From the NCBI GenBank assembly GCA_037957365.1, contig JARHVA010008356.1, positions 394,501-458,500 on the forward strand: a stretch of 64,000 nt of DNA. Direction: 5' to 3'. Numbering within the stretch: position 1 is the stretch's first letter; each line of letters starts with the position of its first letter. The position numbers and the translations under genes are program-made. Source of the stretch: Torreya grandis. Taxonomy: Eukaryota > Streptophyta > Pinopsida > Cupressales > Taxaceae. Shown piece by piece: positions 39,409 through 51,749 of this stretch. The notes beneath the pieces are model-generated. The model was not told where the DNA came from, did no database searches, and worked only from the letters and a program-made list of their open reading frames with translations.

Positions 39409-39930
39409 TGTTGGGATAATAAACCAAATAAGTAAATTTTCACAAGATATTCTTTGAATATTTATGCACTATGTGTGAAATTGTCAGTGATATGTATTTT
39501 GTCCTATCCTCCACAAGTTGTAAAAGGATAGAAGATGAATAATATCCTCTCTTTAGCACCAATATATAGGAAGAATATGAATATTCAATAAACTATAAAG
39601 ACTATAAATGTGTATGTTTGTATGAATAATATGATGAACCTTTGTTGAGATCAATATAGACTTGTTGGTTATGTTTACCTGTCATATTTATTTTGTTATT
39701 CATCATATGTGCTAATATGTTTAATGTTTAGTTTGATCTTATCTAAAGTAATCAAAATGTTATGAAAACATTAATAAAACTTTGGTTAATCTTAGTTCCT
39801 ATCTATCACATGATAACTCATCTCTATCATGCTTTTGTTTAATATGAATTCTATGTACTATCCTATGCAATATACTAAAACATGGTTATCCTCATGCTTA
39901 ACATGTTATGTTGCATCAAAAACCTCTACT
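39409..39930 (+). repeat. E3 3' LTR
   Basis: Starts TGTTGGGATAA and aligns to 20160-20679 up to ..CTCTACT. The tandem array that E3 interrupted resumes within 20 bp. Confidence 0.8.
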
Positions 39931-39935
39931 AATAA

Positions 39936-40240
39936 AAAATTATTTACCCAAAGGTAGTTATAATCAAGAATGGAAAGGGAAAGACTAATTTTTTCAAAGG
40001 TAATTATAATGAGGAATGAAAAATGGGAAACACACTAATTTTCCCAAAGGTGGCTATAATCAAGAATGAGAAACACATTGGTTTTTTCAAAGGTAGTTAT
40101 AATCAGGAACACATACATTTTCCCTAGAAGGGTGGGTGGATTAGGTTAAAAATAATGATTTTCTTAAAGGAATTTATAATAATTAGCATGAGACATAGAA
40201 ATAATTATTTTTCCACAGGTGGTTATAATCACTAAATTGG
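39936..40240. repeat. Tandem array of ~45-50-bp units, right part
   Basis: Cores matching CCCAAAGGTGGTTATAATC start near 39947, 39993, 40043, 40087, 40163 and 40212. They continue the array at 19860-20159. The same motif recurs at 51040-51165, so these regions belong to one interrupted sequence. Confidence 0.8.
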
Positions 40241-40299
40241 TCAAAATAATTTGCTGCAATGGGGGAAATTGGTAAGGGTAGCTTATGTGAAAAATACAT

Positions 40300-40392
40300 A
40301 AAATGGTTTTATGATGAGTTGGAAAAGGGTAACAACACATTTATATCAAAAATGTGAGTTTTAAGATGCACATTCTAATAAACATGGGATAT
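40300..40392. repeat. Partial ~130-bp tandem unit left of E5
   Basis: GGGTAACAACACATTTATATC, GTGAGTTTTAAGATGCA and AACATGGGAT match the monomers at 47852-48300. E5 therefore inserted within this array. Confidence 0.75.
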
Positions 40393-41583
40393 TATAGTCA
40401 TATGAAATATAAAAAATGGTAACTTGAGCATGGCTAATGACACCTAACCTTTAGATCCCTCTTGCTTTCTCTCATGACACTCATAAGCATCTTTTTCTCT
40501 AATTCCTATTCATCCATGGAATTCCAAAGCTAATCCCAACTAATATAGACTCCTCTTTCCATGACATATCAACCCCCCAAGTCTTGTATGCTCAAGACAA
40601 TAACACAACACTAGGAATATATTTCTAGTGTCACTCCTATCCACTTTTGACACTCTTGTCCAAGTCTATTTCTAGCCCTAATAGTCAATTTATTCTAGTT
40701 CCCCATCCTTCTCCTTGTTAGCCTAATGTGAGTACATTCAACCCATGACCAATATATCCTTAAAAAATACCATTCAAATATCATTTGGAAAGGTTTGGCA
40801 ATTATCACTAAGCAAGTAAGAATACAAGCAAGACCACTCAAATAATCTTCCCTATTCTGTACATAAAAATAGCCAATATACTTACAAGCTTATCCAAATC
40901 CTTACACCAATCCCTAGCCTTCTCAATCACATATAGTTTAGAATTTTTCATCTTCATACACACTATTGCACAAATCACATCAAGTGGGAGAACTACATAT
41001 GGTTTGATCCCTCTTTGGAGTATTGGTATGTAGGCAACATGCCAACACAAGGGGTGTGGATCGACGTCTGGTGAATCTTACACACACTAATCCCCCCTCT
41101 TTCTTAAAATTAGTTAAATCACAATGAATTATATGGTTTGAATAAAAAATATTATCTATAGGAATATCTATAGACTTTCAATATCCAAAACATCATGGAC
41201 AGGGTCACATAGACCTAGTGAACAAAACTCAAAAATCTTGGATTCTTAAGACAATAGTAGTAGAGGTAGAGTAAGACACTATTACCACTCTTTTACACTT
41301 TAAATTCTTCTATCCAAACATAAAACAAAGGTTATATCTCAATTTTCAATAGTGCCCTAGTCTTGCACAGTGAATTCTAGCCTTTGTCTAAGTGAGATTA
41401 GTTTGTTTCCAGCTAAGTCTTGTTTTCTTCCCCTTATTACTTTTTTTAGAAAGATTCAAATTGTAATAAAATTTCATAAATTAGTAGATTAATAATTACA
41501 ATATATATTTACTAATTTTACTAATTATATCTTTTAACTAAATTAAGAATAATACACCAATATTCCCAAAATAGGTTAAATCA
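40393..41583 (+). repeat. E5 5' LTR
   Basis: Aligned with 46648-47851, for example GTAACTTGAGCATGG near the start, TCAATTTATTCTAGTTCCCC at 40685 and 46945, and CCAAAATAGGTTAAATCA at the end. The first few bases are uncertain. Confidence 0.82.
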
Positions 41584-41585
41584 TT

Positions 41586-41595
41586 TGGTGAGCCC
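41586..41595 (+). other. E5 primer-binding site by position
   Basis: TGGTGAGCCC begins two bases after the LTR end and starts with the TGG that pairs with a tRNA CCA end. I cannot assign the tRNA. Confidence 0.55.
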
Positions 41596-42094
41596 AACTT
41601 ACTTCATTTGTGTATAAAAACCTTGGAAATCCTAGGGTAATTTCTTGCTGATTTTTATTTTTTTTATATAATTTTTTTACCTACATAATAAAATAAAAAA
41701 TTAGGATTTAATTTTCAAATTTCATAGCAATTTTAAAATAATTTTCTTTTAAACCCTATTTGCCCATACTAGATCCCAGTAATTTTCTAATAATTTTATG
41801 AGTTTTTTATTAGAATATTAAAATCATAAATTCACTTCAAATTTCAAAATTCAATATTAATTTTCAAAAACATTTATTTTTCAAAACCTTAATGGCATCT
41901 ACTAGGTCCTGTTAAATCATAAATTTTCCAATAAAATCCTAATTTTTTTACTTGCATACCTAACTCAGAAATTTACTCTAAATTTAAAAAAATTATAGTA
42001 ATTTTTAAATAATCATATTTAAAACCATAGCTACATATACTAGGTAACATTAATTCTTGAGGTATCACCTTACATCTAAAATCATATTTCAAAA

Positions 42095-43650
42095 ATGGAT
42101 CTCACTTATTTTCAAATATTTCTTGAATTTTTAGCAAATAATAAAGAGACCATACATGGTCCTACCATGTACATGAATGATGAAGTTTACCATATTATAA
42201 TACAAAGCTTCACTCTTTATTTTCCATGCCTATTTTTCATAATATGGGATGATATTAATAAATTCACTATTAGACATAGTAAGACACCTCTCCTTCAAAT
42301 CAAAGTTTACTTATCTTTAATACAATGTTTCATCTCCTACTTTCTATCTCTCATATGGAAAAAAATTCAAGTTTATCATGCTAAACACATTATAAATGTC
42401 ATAGTAAATTCCAAATTTTCTTATACATTCATGCATAAATTCATTCTTTTTATCCCTTGATTTCTAACTCTAATGATGAAGTTTCTTTATAATCATATTG
42501 CTATACCACTTATAACTCTAATGACTTTTATAATATTATATCTCTCTATTATGTGTAATTAAATAAAGAATAAAATCCTTACATAATTATAGGATCCATT
42601 TCATAAGCTAACAACTACCTATCAATTTTCAATGTCATATCTTCTGTATAGGAAAGAATTTCCTTCTCCTCCTCTCCCCTAAGAGGGTGATAGATATTTT
42701 CCCTCTAACCTGGTCCATATTGTCACCCCTCCAAAAGGTGAGGTATTTTATACTATGGTTATTAATAAATACATTTAGCATATAGCTTCTTCAAATCCTC
42801 TTCAACATATGTGCTTACATGTTCAATTTGATGCAACTAAGGTTTGAACTTGTAAGACTCTATGGGTGATATCAAATCACTAGTATGAGAAAGTTAATTT
42901 TAGATTTACAAACATAGAATAATATATTACATAAAAATATCATAACATTAGAAAATTATATTATACAAAAACCTCAAAGGCACCCTAGTGCCAATTATAT
43001 ATATGTACCTCCACCTGTTCAATTGGTTGCAAGCAATCTTACATATCAAAACAATAAATTAGAACAAAGTAATTTTAAAACTAGTCATTCAAAAAACATT
43101 CAAAGATCAAATAATATTTCAAGTAAGGTAATAAGGGAAATGATTAAATCTAAGTTGATCAAAATACCTCCTATACATCCAGTGAGAAGATTTTGATATT
43201 ATTGTGCATATCATAGAATGCATGGGCATCACACAGATTTATGTTTGGTATTGAATAAACATATACAATAGATAATTGCTATTGAGGACCCTATACAAGG
43301 TAAATCAGTTAAGCAATCCATAGTGACATAGGAACACAATCATAAAGGGTCAAATTTAGAAATAGTATAATAGTGGTTACCAAAGCATAACTCAATGCAA
43401 CAAAAGGATAAAAAATCAAAATCAGATCACTAAATAGTACCATAAGCACATGTAAAGCATGAAGAAGATGCAAATTTATGTCTCAAAAATGAGGCTCAAC
43501 TTTCAAATAAGTATGAGTGTGGTTAAAATATCTACAATAGTTTGATTATCAAGGTCAAGGGTTGGACAAGCATGCTCAAGGCATCACTACTCCTATTCAA
43601 GCATTTGATAATGTTTGTCACCAAGGTTTGGGATTTATCAAACATCCTAA
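42095..43650 (+). pseudogene. Gypsy-type gag of E5, decayed
   Basis: An open frame of 121 codons (42095-42460) begins MDLTYFQIFLEFLANNKETI. Further readable blocks follow in other frames: YICTST/VPPPVQLVASNLTYQ near 43000, then KIPPIHPVRRFWYYCAYHRM and HGHHTDLCLVLNKHI near 43160-43265. The last contains C-X2-H-X4-H-X4-C, the variant zinc motif seen in gags of plant Tat-like gypsy elements, with all four residues intact. The remaining C-terminal part is Lys/Gln-rich. The protein would package RNA. No protease or RT follows, although the region is long enough for a protease remnant that I cannot read. Confidence 0.7.
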
Positions 43651-43659
43651 GGAAAATCA

Positions 43660-46640
43660 TTTATAGACATAATTTATCAAAGGAAAAAATCTAGATATAA
43701 CAAAAGTCAACATTATCATTTCATTGGTTCAAACTCAAGATGAAAATGATGAATGGAAAAATATAGGTTATTATTATTTCCAAGATATCGATAATGAATC
43801 CAAATATTTAGAGTCATATTCACAGTCATTCCCTCATGATTAACAATCATGGATTATTTTTTTGTTTGATACAGGACACCATGATAGGAGTCTCACACGA
43901 GACTCATTGATTAGTATCATTTCTTCTTAGATTACTAGTACATAGTTTATTTTTGCTTGTACATAGTTTCTCAATTTTTTTGTACATAGTCTTCCTATGA
44001 TTGATTGTACATAACTCATAAAATTTCAATAATACAAAAACAATCAAATAATAAAAATAAAAAAAATTCTCAAAATATCTAAAATCCAAAAATAATATAA
44101 CATTTCAAAATATAAAAACATTTAAATATGTCAAAACACCAAAAAAAAATTGATTGTATGCATTATCCATGCTTTACATTTCTACTACTATGTTAGACTT
44201 ACATTTTCTATTTTATGTTATTATTTGTCAATCTATCTACATTACCATGCTTCACTTGATCTACTGTGAGTGTGTGTAGTGACATCCATATCTTTGATTT
44301 ATTCACTCCACCCACTGATGGGGCATCCTACTTATACATCAAGACATACACCAATATACATAACCATTGGGGCAATTTTCTACATGACTACACCATCTAG
44401 GTTATGTCTTTCCTACACCACATAATCTAATTATCATTATTGATGTATATCAAATACTAGCTTACACATATTACTCTATTGACACTCACTAGTATATGAC
44501 ACTTATGTATTTATTAGCATATACCTAGTCTTGTACTACATGTCTTGCATACTTTCACTTCTTGCTTTCAATAGTTAGATGTGATTGTATTTCTAGTATT
44601 TACATGCTTTGTTTCCTTACTGAGCATAGCTATATTGATTGCATTTCTCAATTCTTGTTTTGCCTCTTGTATGTGCCTTAGGATATTTTCAAATTTCCTT
44701 TTCTTCTATTCATGTGTCTACCTTAGAACATTTTCCAGTGTCCTTTATCTATACTCTTCTATGTGATTGTGGCTTTCATGCCAAAATTGTTTTAATTATG
44801 TGTATGTAGCATTTGAACATGACTTATATGATTTTTTATGGTTTGAGTGACATGTGCCCATGTCCTTTTATTTCTTGGCCCCTTAGCCACCCTTGTATGA
44901 TTCTCACTTCTTACCTTGTATTCTTGTTATTTTTTTCTTCTCATTGTTTGCAATGCAATGATCCACATCATGCATTTTTTTTTGGATGCTATGATGGACA
45001 TCATGCTCCATCCCTCCATGATAACTAATAGCTAACACTTTCAGTTCCATTTTAGTACTTTAAACATTTTATTTCATTATTATATATATCTAGGCATGCC
45101 TATATTGATCTAATAATATCTTAATACAAACCATGCTATATCTTGAGATATATTATCAATTATCATTATTATATCAAGTATCTTTGTAGCATAATACACT
45201 TTAAAGGCTCTTTCTTTTGAGGGAAGTAATTGTAGAGTCTTCACTCCTACCCTCAAAAGAGGGGACAAAAAATAAGGGTTTTGTCATAGAGATCAGAGAT
45301 CCTAACAATCAAAAATACAACATTCAAAACACCCAAAATAGTAACCAAGCATCAAACCAATCAGAACAGACTAAGAAAATAGTGAAAATTTTAGAATAGC
45401 TACCAAATTTGGCCTAGGACAATAGTGCCTAACTTCAACTATAGTGCCAATACCACTAGTCTCCACTTTTGGTGCTCCTATCCAGATATTAGAAAAATTA
45501 GATTTTCCAAAAGTAGGTAAAATAATAGGTTTAGCTATGGTTTTGCACAGCCAATATAGTTTAAAATTAGTAGCTTTTAGTACACTTTCTCTCAAATAAT
45601 CTATATATAGAGGGCATCATGTGTGGTATGATGGATCTCACTTCTAATTTCAGATATGGTAATTGGTATAAATTCTAGATCAAAATCCATGTTTCAGACA
45701 CTAGTGATTGGGGATAACGTGCATGACACATTTGTTTTCTTTTCTTTCTAATTTTAACATAACCCAGGCATTCTCAATAGTTTTATTCCTTATTCCATCT
45801 AAAGGTGATTGGCATCATTTTGGAATGGATTTCATACAATCCTAACTTTGACATTCCCAGGTTCCTAAGTTCTTGAGTGGATTTCATATAAGCCTAGTCC
45901 ACCAGTTTTAGAGTGGCTTTCATACAAGATTAATCTCCATATTTTGTAGTGGCCAAGAGTGGCCTAGTTTATATCATAAATTCAACTATCCACACTAAAA
46001 AAATTATATCATAGTACATTCATGGGTTTTAGGATCCATCTCATAAGACACACATTTCATACTAGTATCAGTTTATATCTTCACTTCATGGGTCAATGAT
46101 GGAAATAAAGGACAAGCTAGTCTTTAAATTCTTGAGCCACCTATTTAGAGGGATTGGAAACATATTCCAAAAATTCATAAACACATGCAAGATCACCTAT
46201 CTTCACTTAGTGGGTGATGATGGAGTCAAAGGGCTAGCTTTTGTATTCTTGAGCCACTTCTAGGGAATTGAGAACTTAGCTTTGTTTGTGATATTACTAT
46301 TGGTTTAGCACAAATATAGCATCACTCAACATCACCTAGCATCACTCAGTATCACAATATGTTTGGTATTGGTTCACATACCTGATGAGGTGTATTCATT
46401 CTTTTCTCTTCCTTTCTCTCTTATCCAGCTTTGTACATTCTTATTTTAGATATAACATATCTATATAGAATAGATCTGCATTTTATTTTCTCTTGTAGAT
46501 TTATACTTCAAAACATGATCTCTCTATGCACATCCAACATCTCATAGCTTCATGATCTTTACCCTTGTAGTTAATTTTTGGTATTCTTTCTATTTTCCTT
46601 TATCCTAGTATTTCACTTTGTTTCATCACTATAATAAAGA
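43660..46640. other. E5 interior after gag, no gene recognised
   Basis: About 3 kb without a pol motif. It includes a small cluster of GTACATAGT repeats (43940-44010) and a thymine-rich stretch with short ORFs at 44581-45028 that show no family. Near 45410-45480 the text TAGTGCCAATACCACTAG..TGGTGCTCCTATCC resembles part of the E5 LTR near 47550-47585. The polypurine tract AAAGAGGGGGG is at 46637-46647. Confidence 0.55.
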
Positions 46641-46647
46641 GGGGGGA

Positions 46648-47851
46648 TAAATATAGTCATATATAATCCAAAAACTAGTAACTTGAGCATGGATAATGAA
46701 ACCCAATCCTTAATTCCCTCTTACTTGCTTCCATGACCATCATAGGCATATTTTCACTAATTTCCAATCATTCATAGCCTTCTAACCCTGATCCTAACTA
46801 AGCCACACTCCTCTTTCTATGGCATATCAATCCCCATAGGTCCTATTTGATTAGGAAAATAGTGCCACACTAGGACAATAACATTGATACCACTCCTATC
46901 CACTTTTGGCACTCTTGTCAAAGTCTATTTTTGGCCCCAATGGTCAATTTATTCTAGTTCCCCATCCTTCTCCTTGTCAGCCTAATGTGAGCACATTCAA
47001 CCCATGACCAATAGATCCCTATAATATCCCATTTAAATATCATTTTAAAAGGTTTGATAATTATCACTAAGTAAGCAAGAATACAAATAAGACCACTCAA
47101 GCAATCTTCCCTATTCTCTAGATACAACTAGCCAATATACTTACAAGCTTATCCAAATCTTTACACCAGTCCCTAACCATCTTAAGAATATTTAGTTTAG
47201 TATTTTGCATCCTCATATACACTATTTCACAAAGCACATCAATTTGGAGAATTACATATGGCTTGATCCCTCTTTAGAGTATTGGTATATAGGTATCTTG
47301 CCCACATAAGGGGTGTGTATCCATGTCTAGTGAATCTTACACACACTAACCCCTCCCCCCCCCACTCTTTCTTAAAATTGGTCAAAGAATAGTAGAGTAT
47401 AGGATTTGAAGAAAAAATATACTCTATAGGGATCTCTAAAGAGTTCCATCTATCGAAACTTCATAGACAGAGTCACACAAACCTAGAGAAAAAATTACAA
47501 AAAGTTTAGATCCTCTAGATAATAGTAGTAGAGGTGGAATACAACATCAATGCCACTACTATCTACTCTTAGTGCTCCTATCCAAACATAAGATGAAGTT
47601 CAAATCTTAGTTTATGATAATGTCCCAATGTTGCATAGTGAATTCTAGCCTCTATCTTAATCATATCAATTAGTTTCTAGCTAAGTCTTGTTTTCTTCCC
47701 CTTATTACTATTTTTAGAAATATTTGAATTGTAATAAAATTTCACAAATCAATGTCTTAAAAATTAAAATATTTATTTATTTATTTTACTAATCAAACCC
47801 TTTAACTAAATTAGGAATAATACACCAATATTTCCAAAATAGGTTAAATCA
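46648..47851 (+). repeat. E5 3' LTR
   Basis: Begins after the G tract with TAAATATAGTCATAT and ends TTAAATCA. A C run at 47350-47361 is unique to this copy. Confidence 0.82.
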
Positions 47852-48300
47852 AATAAAGATTGAGAAATCCTGTTGTTAAATGGGTCTTAGGGGGAGGCCC
47901 AAAAATATGGAATTAGCAAAGGATAACAACACATTTTTAGCAAAAATATGAGTTAAAATATTAATTTTCACAAAATCATGGGATATAGGTTGAGAAATCA
48001 TGTTGTTAAATGGGTCTTAGAGGGAATCCCAAAAAGATGGAGATGGCAAAAAATAACAACACATTTCTATCCAAATTATGAGTTTAAAGATGCAAATTCA
48101 AACAAACATGATATATAGGTTGAGAAATCACGTTTTTAAATAAGTCTCATTGGGAATCCAAAAAATATATAGGTAGTAAAGGATAAAAACACATTTCTAA
48201 CCAAATTGTGAGTTTGAAGATGCATTTTATAACAAAGGGATATAGGTCGATAAATCATGTTGTTAAATGGGTCTCAGGAGGAGCCCCAAAAATATGGTTA
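47852..48300. repeat. Tandem array of ~130-bp units, right of E5
   Basis: The sequence TTGAGAAATC..GTTGTTAAATGGGTCTTAG..GGATAACAACACATTT recurs with starts near 47860, 47990, 48120 and 48247, so the period is 127-130 bp over about 3.4 units. Copies differ by roughly 15-20%. Confidence 0.85.
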
Positions 48301-49700
48301 AGTCATGGTATGTTATTTTGAGATTATAATTTTATTATATTATCTAACTCATATGGATACTTATTCAAAGATTTTCATTTGTATAAACACATAAGAAATC
48401 ATTTATTGCTCTTGTTTATTACTCATATATTCAAGCATGTGTTTGGGTAATTGGCTAGGTTTTTGATATATTGGAGAGATGATGCCATTAATAGAAGACT
48501 TTATGAAAATAATTTTTCTTTAGCTTGTGATATTATTCATGATAGTTATGGATAACTAGAATGTCAATTCATATTTTAAACATGTAAAACTTAATCTAAA
48601 TGTAAATATAAATAATTTAGGAATAAGATATGAATAATCAAATCCCAAGTGTGAATATAAAAAATAAATCAAGTAGAAGACTAAATACAAAAACTCATAA
48701 CTAAAATACATGATATGGATAATTCAATACTTTAGTGTAAACTAAATATAATAGTATTATGTAAATTTAGAAGTGAATAACAAATAAACAATAAGAAGAT
48801 AAAAATAAACAAAAACCACAACAAAACACCAATAAAAACAAACAATAAAACACTAATAGACTAGAAAAAATAAAGGAGACAAATAAACAAAGTGGAAAAA
48901 CAATAAAAAATAAATAAATAATCCAAATTAAATAAAATTTCAGTAAATAAACTATTCTACATACACAAAAACCAAAAAAATGAAGTGAAATAAATAAAAA
49001 TACACAAACAATGGTTAATTACAATGTTAGTGAAAATAGACAACAAATTATTCATGTGTGTGTAATAGACGTGTTACTCTTGAAAACATGGTGAACCCTA
49101 AGCTAGGTAGTAAAAACACAAGTACAACACAAGAATAATGGGCACAAGGTTTCCCCTAGGCTATAGGGAAACAATGACATAAATAATATGACAACATTCC
49201 CCTTAGGCTATAGGGGATAGTGATACAAAAACATCGGCGGGGGGGGAATAGAAGAAAAGGAAGGGGTTTCTAAGATCATTCTAAATGTATTAGGTAAGTG
49301 GACACTACCTATATAGTTCTATGGACATAATATCCAATGTGAACTTTGGGCCAAATGTAGTTCTCCCAGGATAAGGGATAGAATAAAATGGCTGATAAGA
49401 AAACATGATTGACTTGTCAATGAAAATAAGAATGATCTCACAAAATGGTAAGTGCATGAGAAAAGGGGGGATAAAATTCCATAATCATGAAATTATTAAA
49501 AAAAAACTAATCACACAAGTAAAAGAGTATGGTTTAAGTTAAAACCACACTATATGATAAAAGACAAGCATCCACAAATGAACTAAATTAGCAATTCATA
49601 GTGTCTACTACATCTAAGGTTTGGAATGAGAATAAGATATCAAATAAAAAGATAATTGAAATAGATAACACTTGAAAAATAGAGAGAGTAATATGAATCC
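48301..49700. other. AT-rich stretch without genes
   Basis: A very A-rich part (48760-49020) encodes nothing. Two similar short inverted repeats occur at 49150-49171 (TTTCCC..GGGAAA around CTAGGCTATA) and 49198-49218 (CCCCTTAGGCTATAGGGG). A G8 run follows at 49237-49244. Presumably part of the same repeat region as the neighbouring arrays. Confidence 0.5.
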
Positions 49701-49869
49701 AAGTGGTCATTAGCATATCAAAGTTGAATATACAATCTCATGATATGAAATCACAAAATGGTGAGAGCGTAAGGGTTAAGGCCAATAAGGATGGGGAAAC
49801 TAAATGACAAGTGGTTACTTGTGAAATAGTTAGGCATCCTTAGATATTTAAATAAAATAAGTGGTCAAA

Positions 49870-50945
49870 AAATAAATGAAGGGGTGGCTGAGCTAACCTT
49901 AGATACCCTTTATATCTAGGGGTTGCCTAGATAGTTTGTGTAGACCTCACGCCAATGCAGTTCTCATGTAAATGGGAGGAAAAATACTAAGGTGATCTAA
50001 AAATATATTTAATAGATAAAATGGCCCATCTCATAATTTTTTTAAAGATTTATATCTTGCATGCAAATTCTAAGCCAATGTTTATGATTTTGTGATTTTT
50101 TATATTTTTAAGATATTTTACAAATGTTTTTGGAATTTTTTGAAGAATATCAACTCGATCAAGAATTATGAGACATAGAATAATCCAAATCACAAAATAG
50201 AAAGAGAATTAAAACTTAAATTACTTGTAAAATGATGAGAGCATGGCAAAGGGGTGACTGAACTAACCTCAATGTGATTCAATCACTACCTACATAGTCA
50301 TTCATGAGCTCAAGTCACTAGAGTTATACCTACAAAAGGTAGTGAAATGCTTCCAATGTTTTTGGTGTTTTTGGTATCTTGACACAATAGTAAAATATAG
50401 GATAAAAAACATTTTAAACTCACAAAATAGAAAGAGCATGGAAAAAGGGTGACTAAAATGACCTCGATGTTAATAGATCATTGCCTACATAGTCTCGTAG
50501 GACCTTAATTCATTGTAGTTATGCCTTCAAAAATGGTGGTGAATGAGGTAAATTACTTCAAATGTTTTTCATGTTTTTGGTATCTCAACTCATATAGAAT
50601 TATGAGATACATGGTTCAGTATCACAAAATGGTGAGAGCATGGAAAGAGGGTGAGTGAGTTGACCTTAATGTTAATTGAGTGCTACCTATAAATTACCAT
50701 ATGAGCTTAAGTCACTATAGTTCCAACTTCATTGATGAAGGTGGTAAAATAATTCTAATGTTTTTGGTGTTTTTAATATCTGAAATCAATAGAGAATTAA
50801 GAGATATGACAAGATTAAAACTTGCAAAATGATGAGATAATGGTAAAGGGGTGACTAAGATAACCTCAATGTTAATTGAGTGTTACCTACATAATCCCAT
50901 TAGACCTGAAGTCACTATAGTTCTACCTATACGAAAGGAATCCAG
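49870..50945. repeat. Tandem array of ~200-bp units
   Basis: A block with CAAAATGRTGAGAGCATGG, GGGTGACTGARYTAACCTCAATG, a CTACCTACATAG motif and TTTTTGGTGTTTTTGGTATC recurs. Starts lie near 50226, 50421, 50623 and 50823, a period of 195-202 bp, with a more diverged copy before 50200. It lies on the 3' side of the - strand E6 integrase. Confidence 0.85.
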
Positions 50946-51039
50946 TTAAGCACTATCAAGTTCAAGTAAAGGAAAATGGCAAGGTAAATGATAACAATAA
51001 TGACAAGGTGATGTGGAAATGTATGTTAAAAGGTATTTC

Positions 51040-51165
51040 TCCTTTTTTACCATAGGAGGTTATAATTAGGGACTAATATCAAAGGTTTAGTGGTACTAAT
51101 CTCCCATAGGTGGCTATAATTAGTAGCAGAATGTGGGAAATTGATTTTCTTAAAGGTGGTTATAA
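51040..51165. repeat. Third occurrence of the ~45-bp unit
   Basis: Three cores, TAGGAGGTTATAATTAGG, ATAGGTGGCTATAATTAG and AAAGGTGGTTATAATCAA, match the arrays at 19860-20159 and 39946-40240. Confidence 0.75.
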
Positions 51166-51706
51166 TCAATGGTACTAGTAAAACATAACAACAAATGAAG
51201 GTTGCAATTGTCAAGAACACTATCATACTACTTTCATGTACTACCATCTAAATATCTAATTTTCAAAAAAATTACTAGAATAGAATCTATCATCAACCAT
51301 TGAAACATGGTTGAAGTAAAATTGAATCAAAATCAAGGTCAAATGTGATAGGCGAGGTTAGTAAAAAGAGATGGCTAGCAAAGGGTTAAGGGCATGGTAG
51401 AGTGGTAAGGGGTATAATAAAAATAAGAGGTATAATCAATGGTACTAGTAAAACATAAAAAAAAATGAAGGACATAATTTCCAAGAACACTATCATACTA
51501 CTTTCATGTACTACCATTTAAACATGTAATTTTAAAAAAAATACTAGAACAAACTCTATCATCAATCACTAAAACATGGTTGAATTAAAAATGAATCAAA
51601 ATCAAGGTCAAATGTGATATGCAAGGTTAATAAAAAGAGATGTCTATAAAATGGTTAAGGGCATGGTAGAATGGTAAAGGGTATAATACAAATAAGAGGT
51701 ATAATG
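51165..51706. repeat. 271-bp unit in two tandem copies
   Basis: 51165-51435 and 51436-51706 begin ATCAATGGTACTAGTAAAAC and end ATAAGAGGTATA. They are close to 90% identical by eye with almost no indels, so this duplication is younger than the other arrays. Confidence 0.9.
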
Positions 51707-51749
51707 TGGTATAACTTATATAATCCTTGTCAACAATAATATGAATCCC

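Larger units (their letters stand above)
20160..39930 (+). mobile_element. E3: Ty3/gypsy LTR retrotransposon, ~13.1 kb without the nested E4
   Basis: LTRs at 20160-20679 and 39409-39930 bracket gag, protease, RT, RNase H and integrase in the gypsy order, all on the + strand. A further reading frame lies downstream of integrase. E4 (6672 bp plus a 5-bp duplication) sits in the integrase gene. LTR ends align as TGTTGG..CT in both copies. Many stops and frame changes make it dead. Identity between its LTRs looks near 80%, lower than the nested E4, as expected. The protease context (STWEAIG, then PIGRLEDIEIKL, DFEVID and HYPTLIG) is that of a plant non-chromoviral-looking gypsy, but I do not assign a lineage. 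Confidence 0.85.
40393..47851 (+). mobile_element. E5: LTR retrotransposon with ~1.2-kb LTRs and a gypsy-type gag only
   Basis: Direct repeats of about 1.19 and 1.20 kb flank a 5-kb interior. The 5' LTR ends TTAAATCA and is followed two bases later by TGGTGAGCCC, a primer site by position. A purine tract AAAGAGGGGGG precedes the 3' LTR. The interior has a decayed gag with a CX2HX4HX4C zinc motif. No RT, RNase H or integrase was found in the remaining 3 kb. Flanking duplication is unclear (GATAT against AATAA), but both sides are parts of the same ~130-bp tandem array, which shows a clean insertion. LTR identity is roughly 80-85%. Confidence 0.82.

Noticed and set aside
44581..45028. Two hydrophobic ORFs that could be membrane proteins (env-like) in E5
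   Set aside because: T-rich DNA gives hydrophobic translations by chance; no signal peptide plus ectodomain arrangement and no recognisable family.
40391..47856. A perfect target-site duplication for E5
   Set aside because: GATAT and AATAA agree at only three of five positions and the LTR start is uncertain; the case for insertion rests on the interrupted ~130-bp array.
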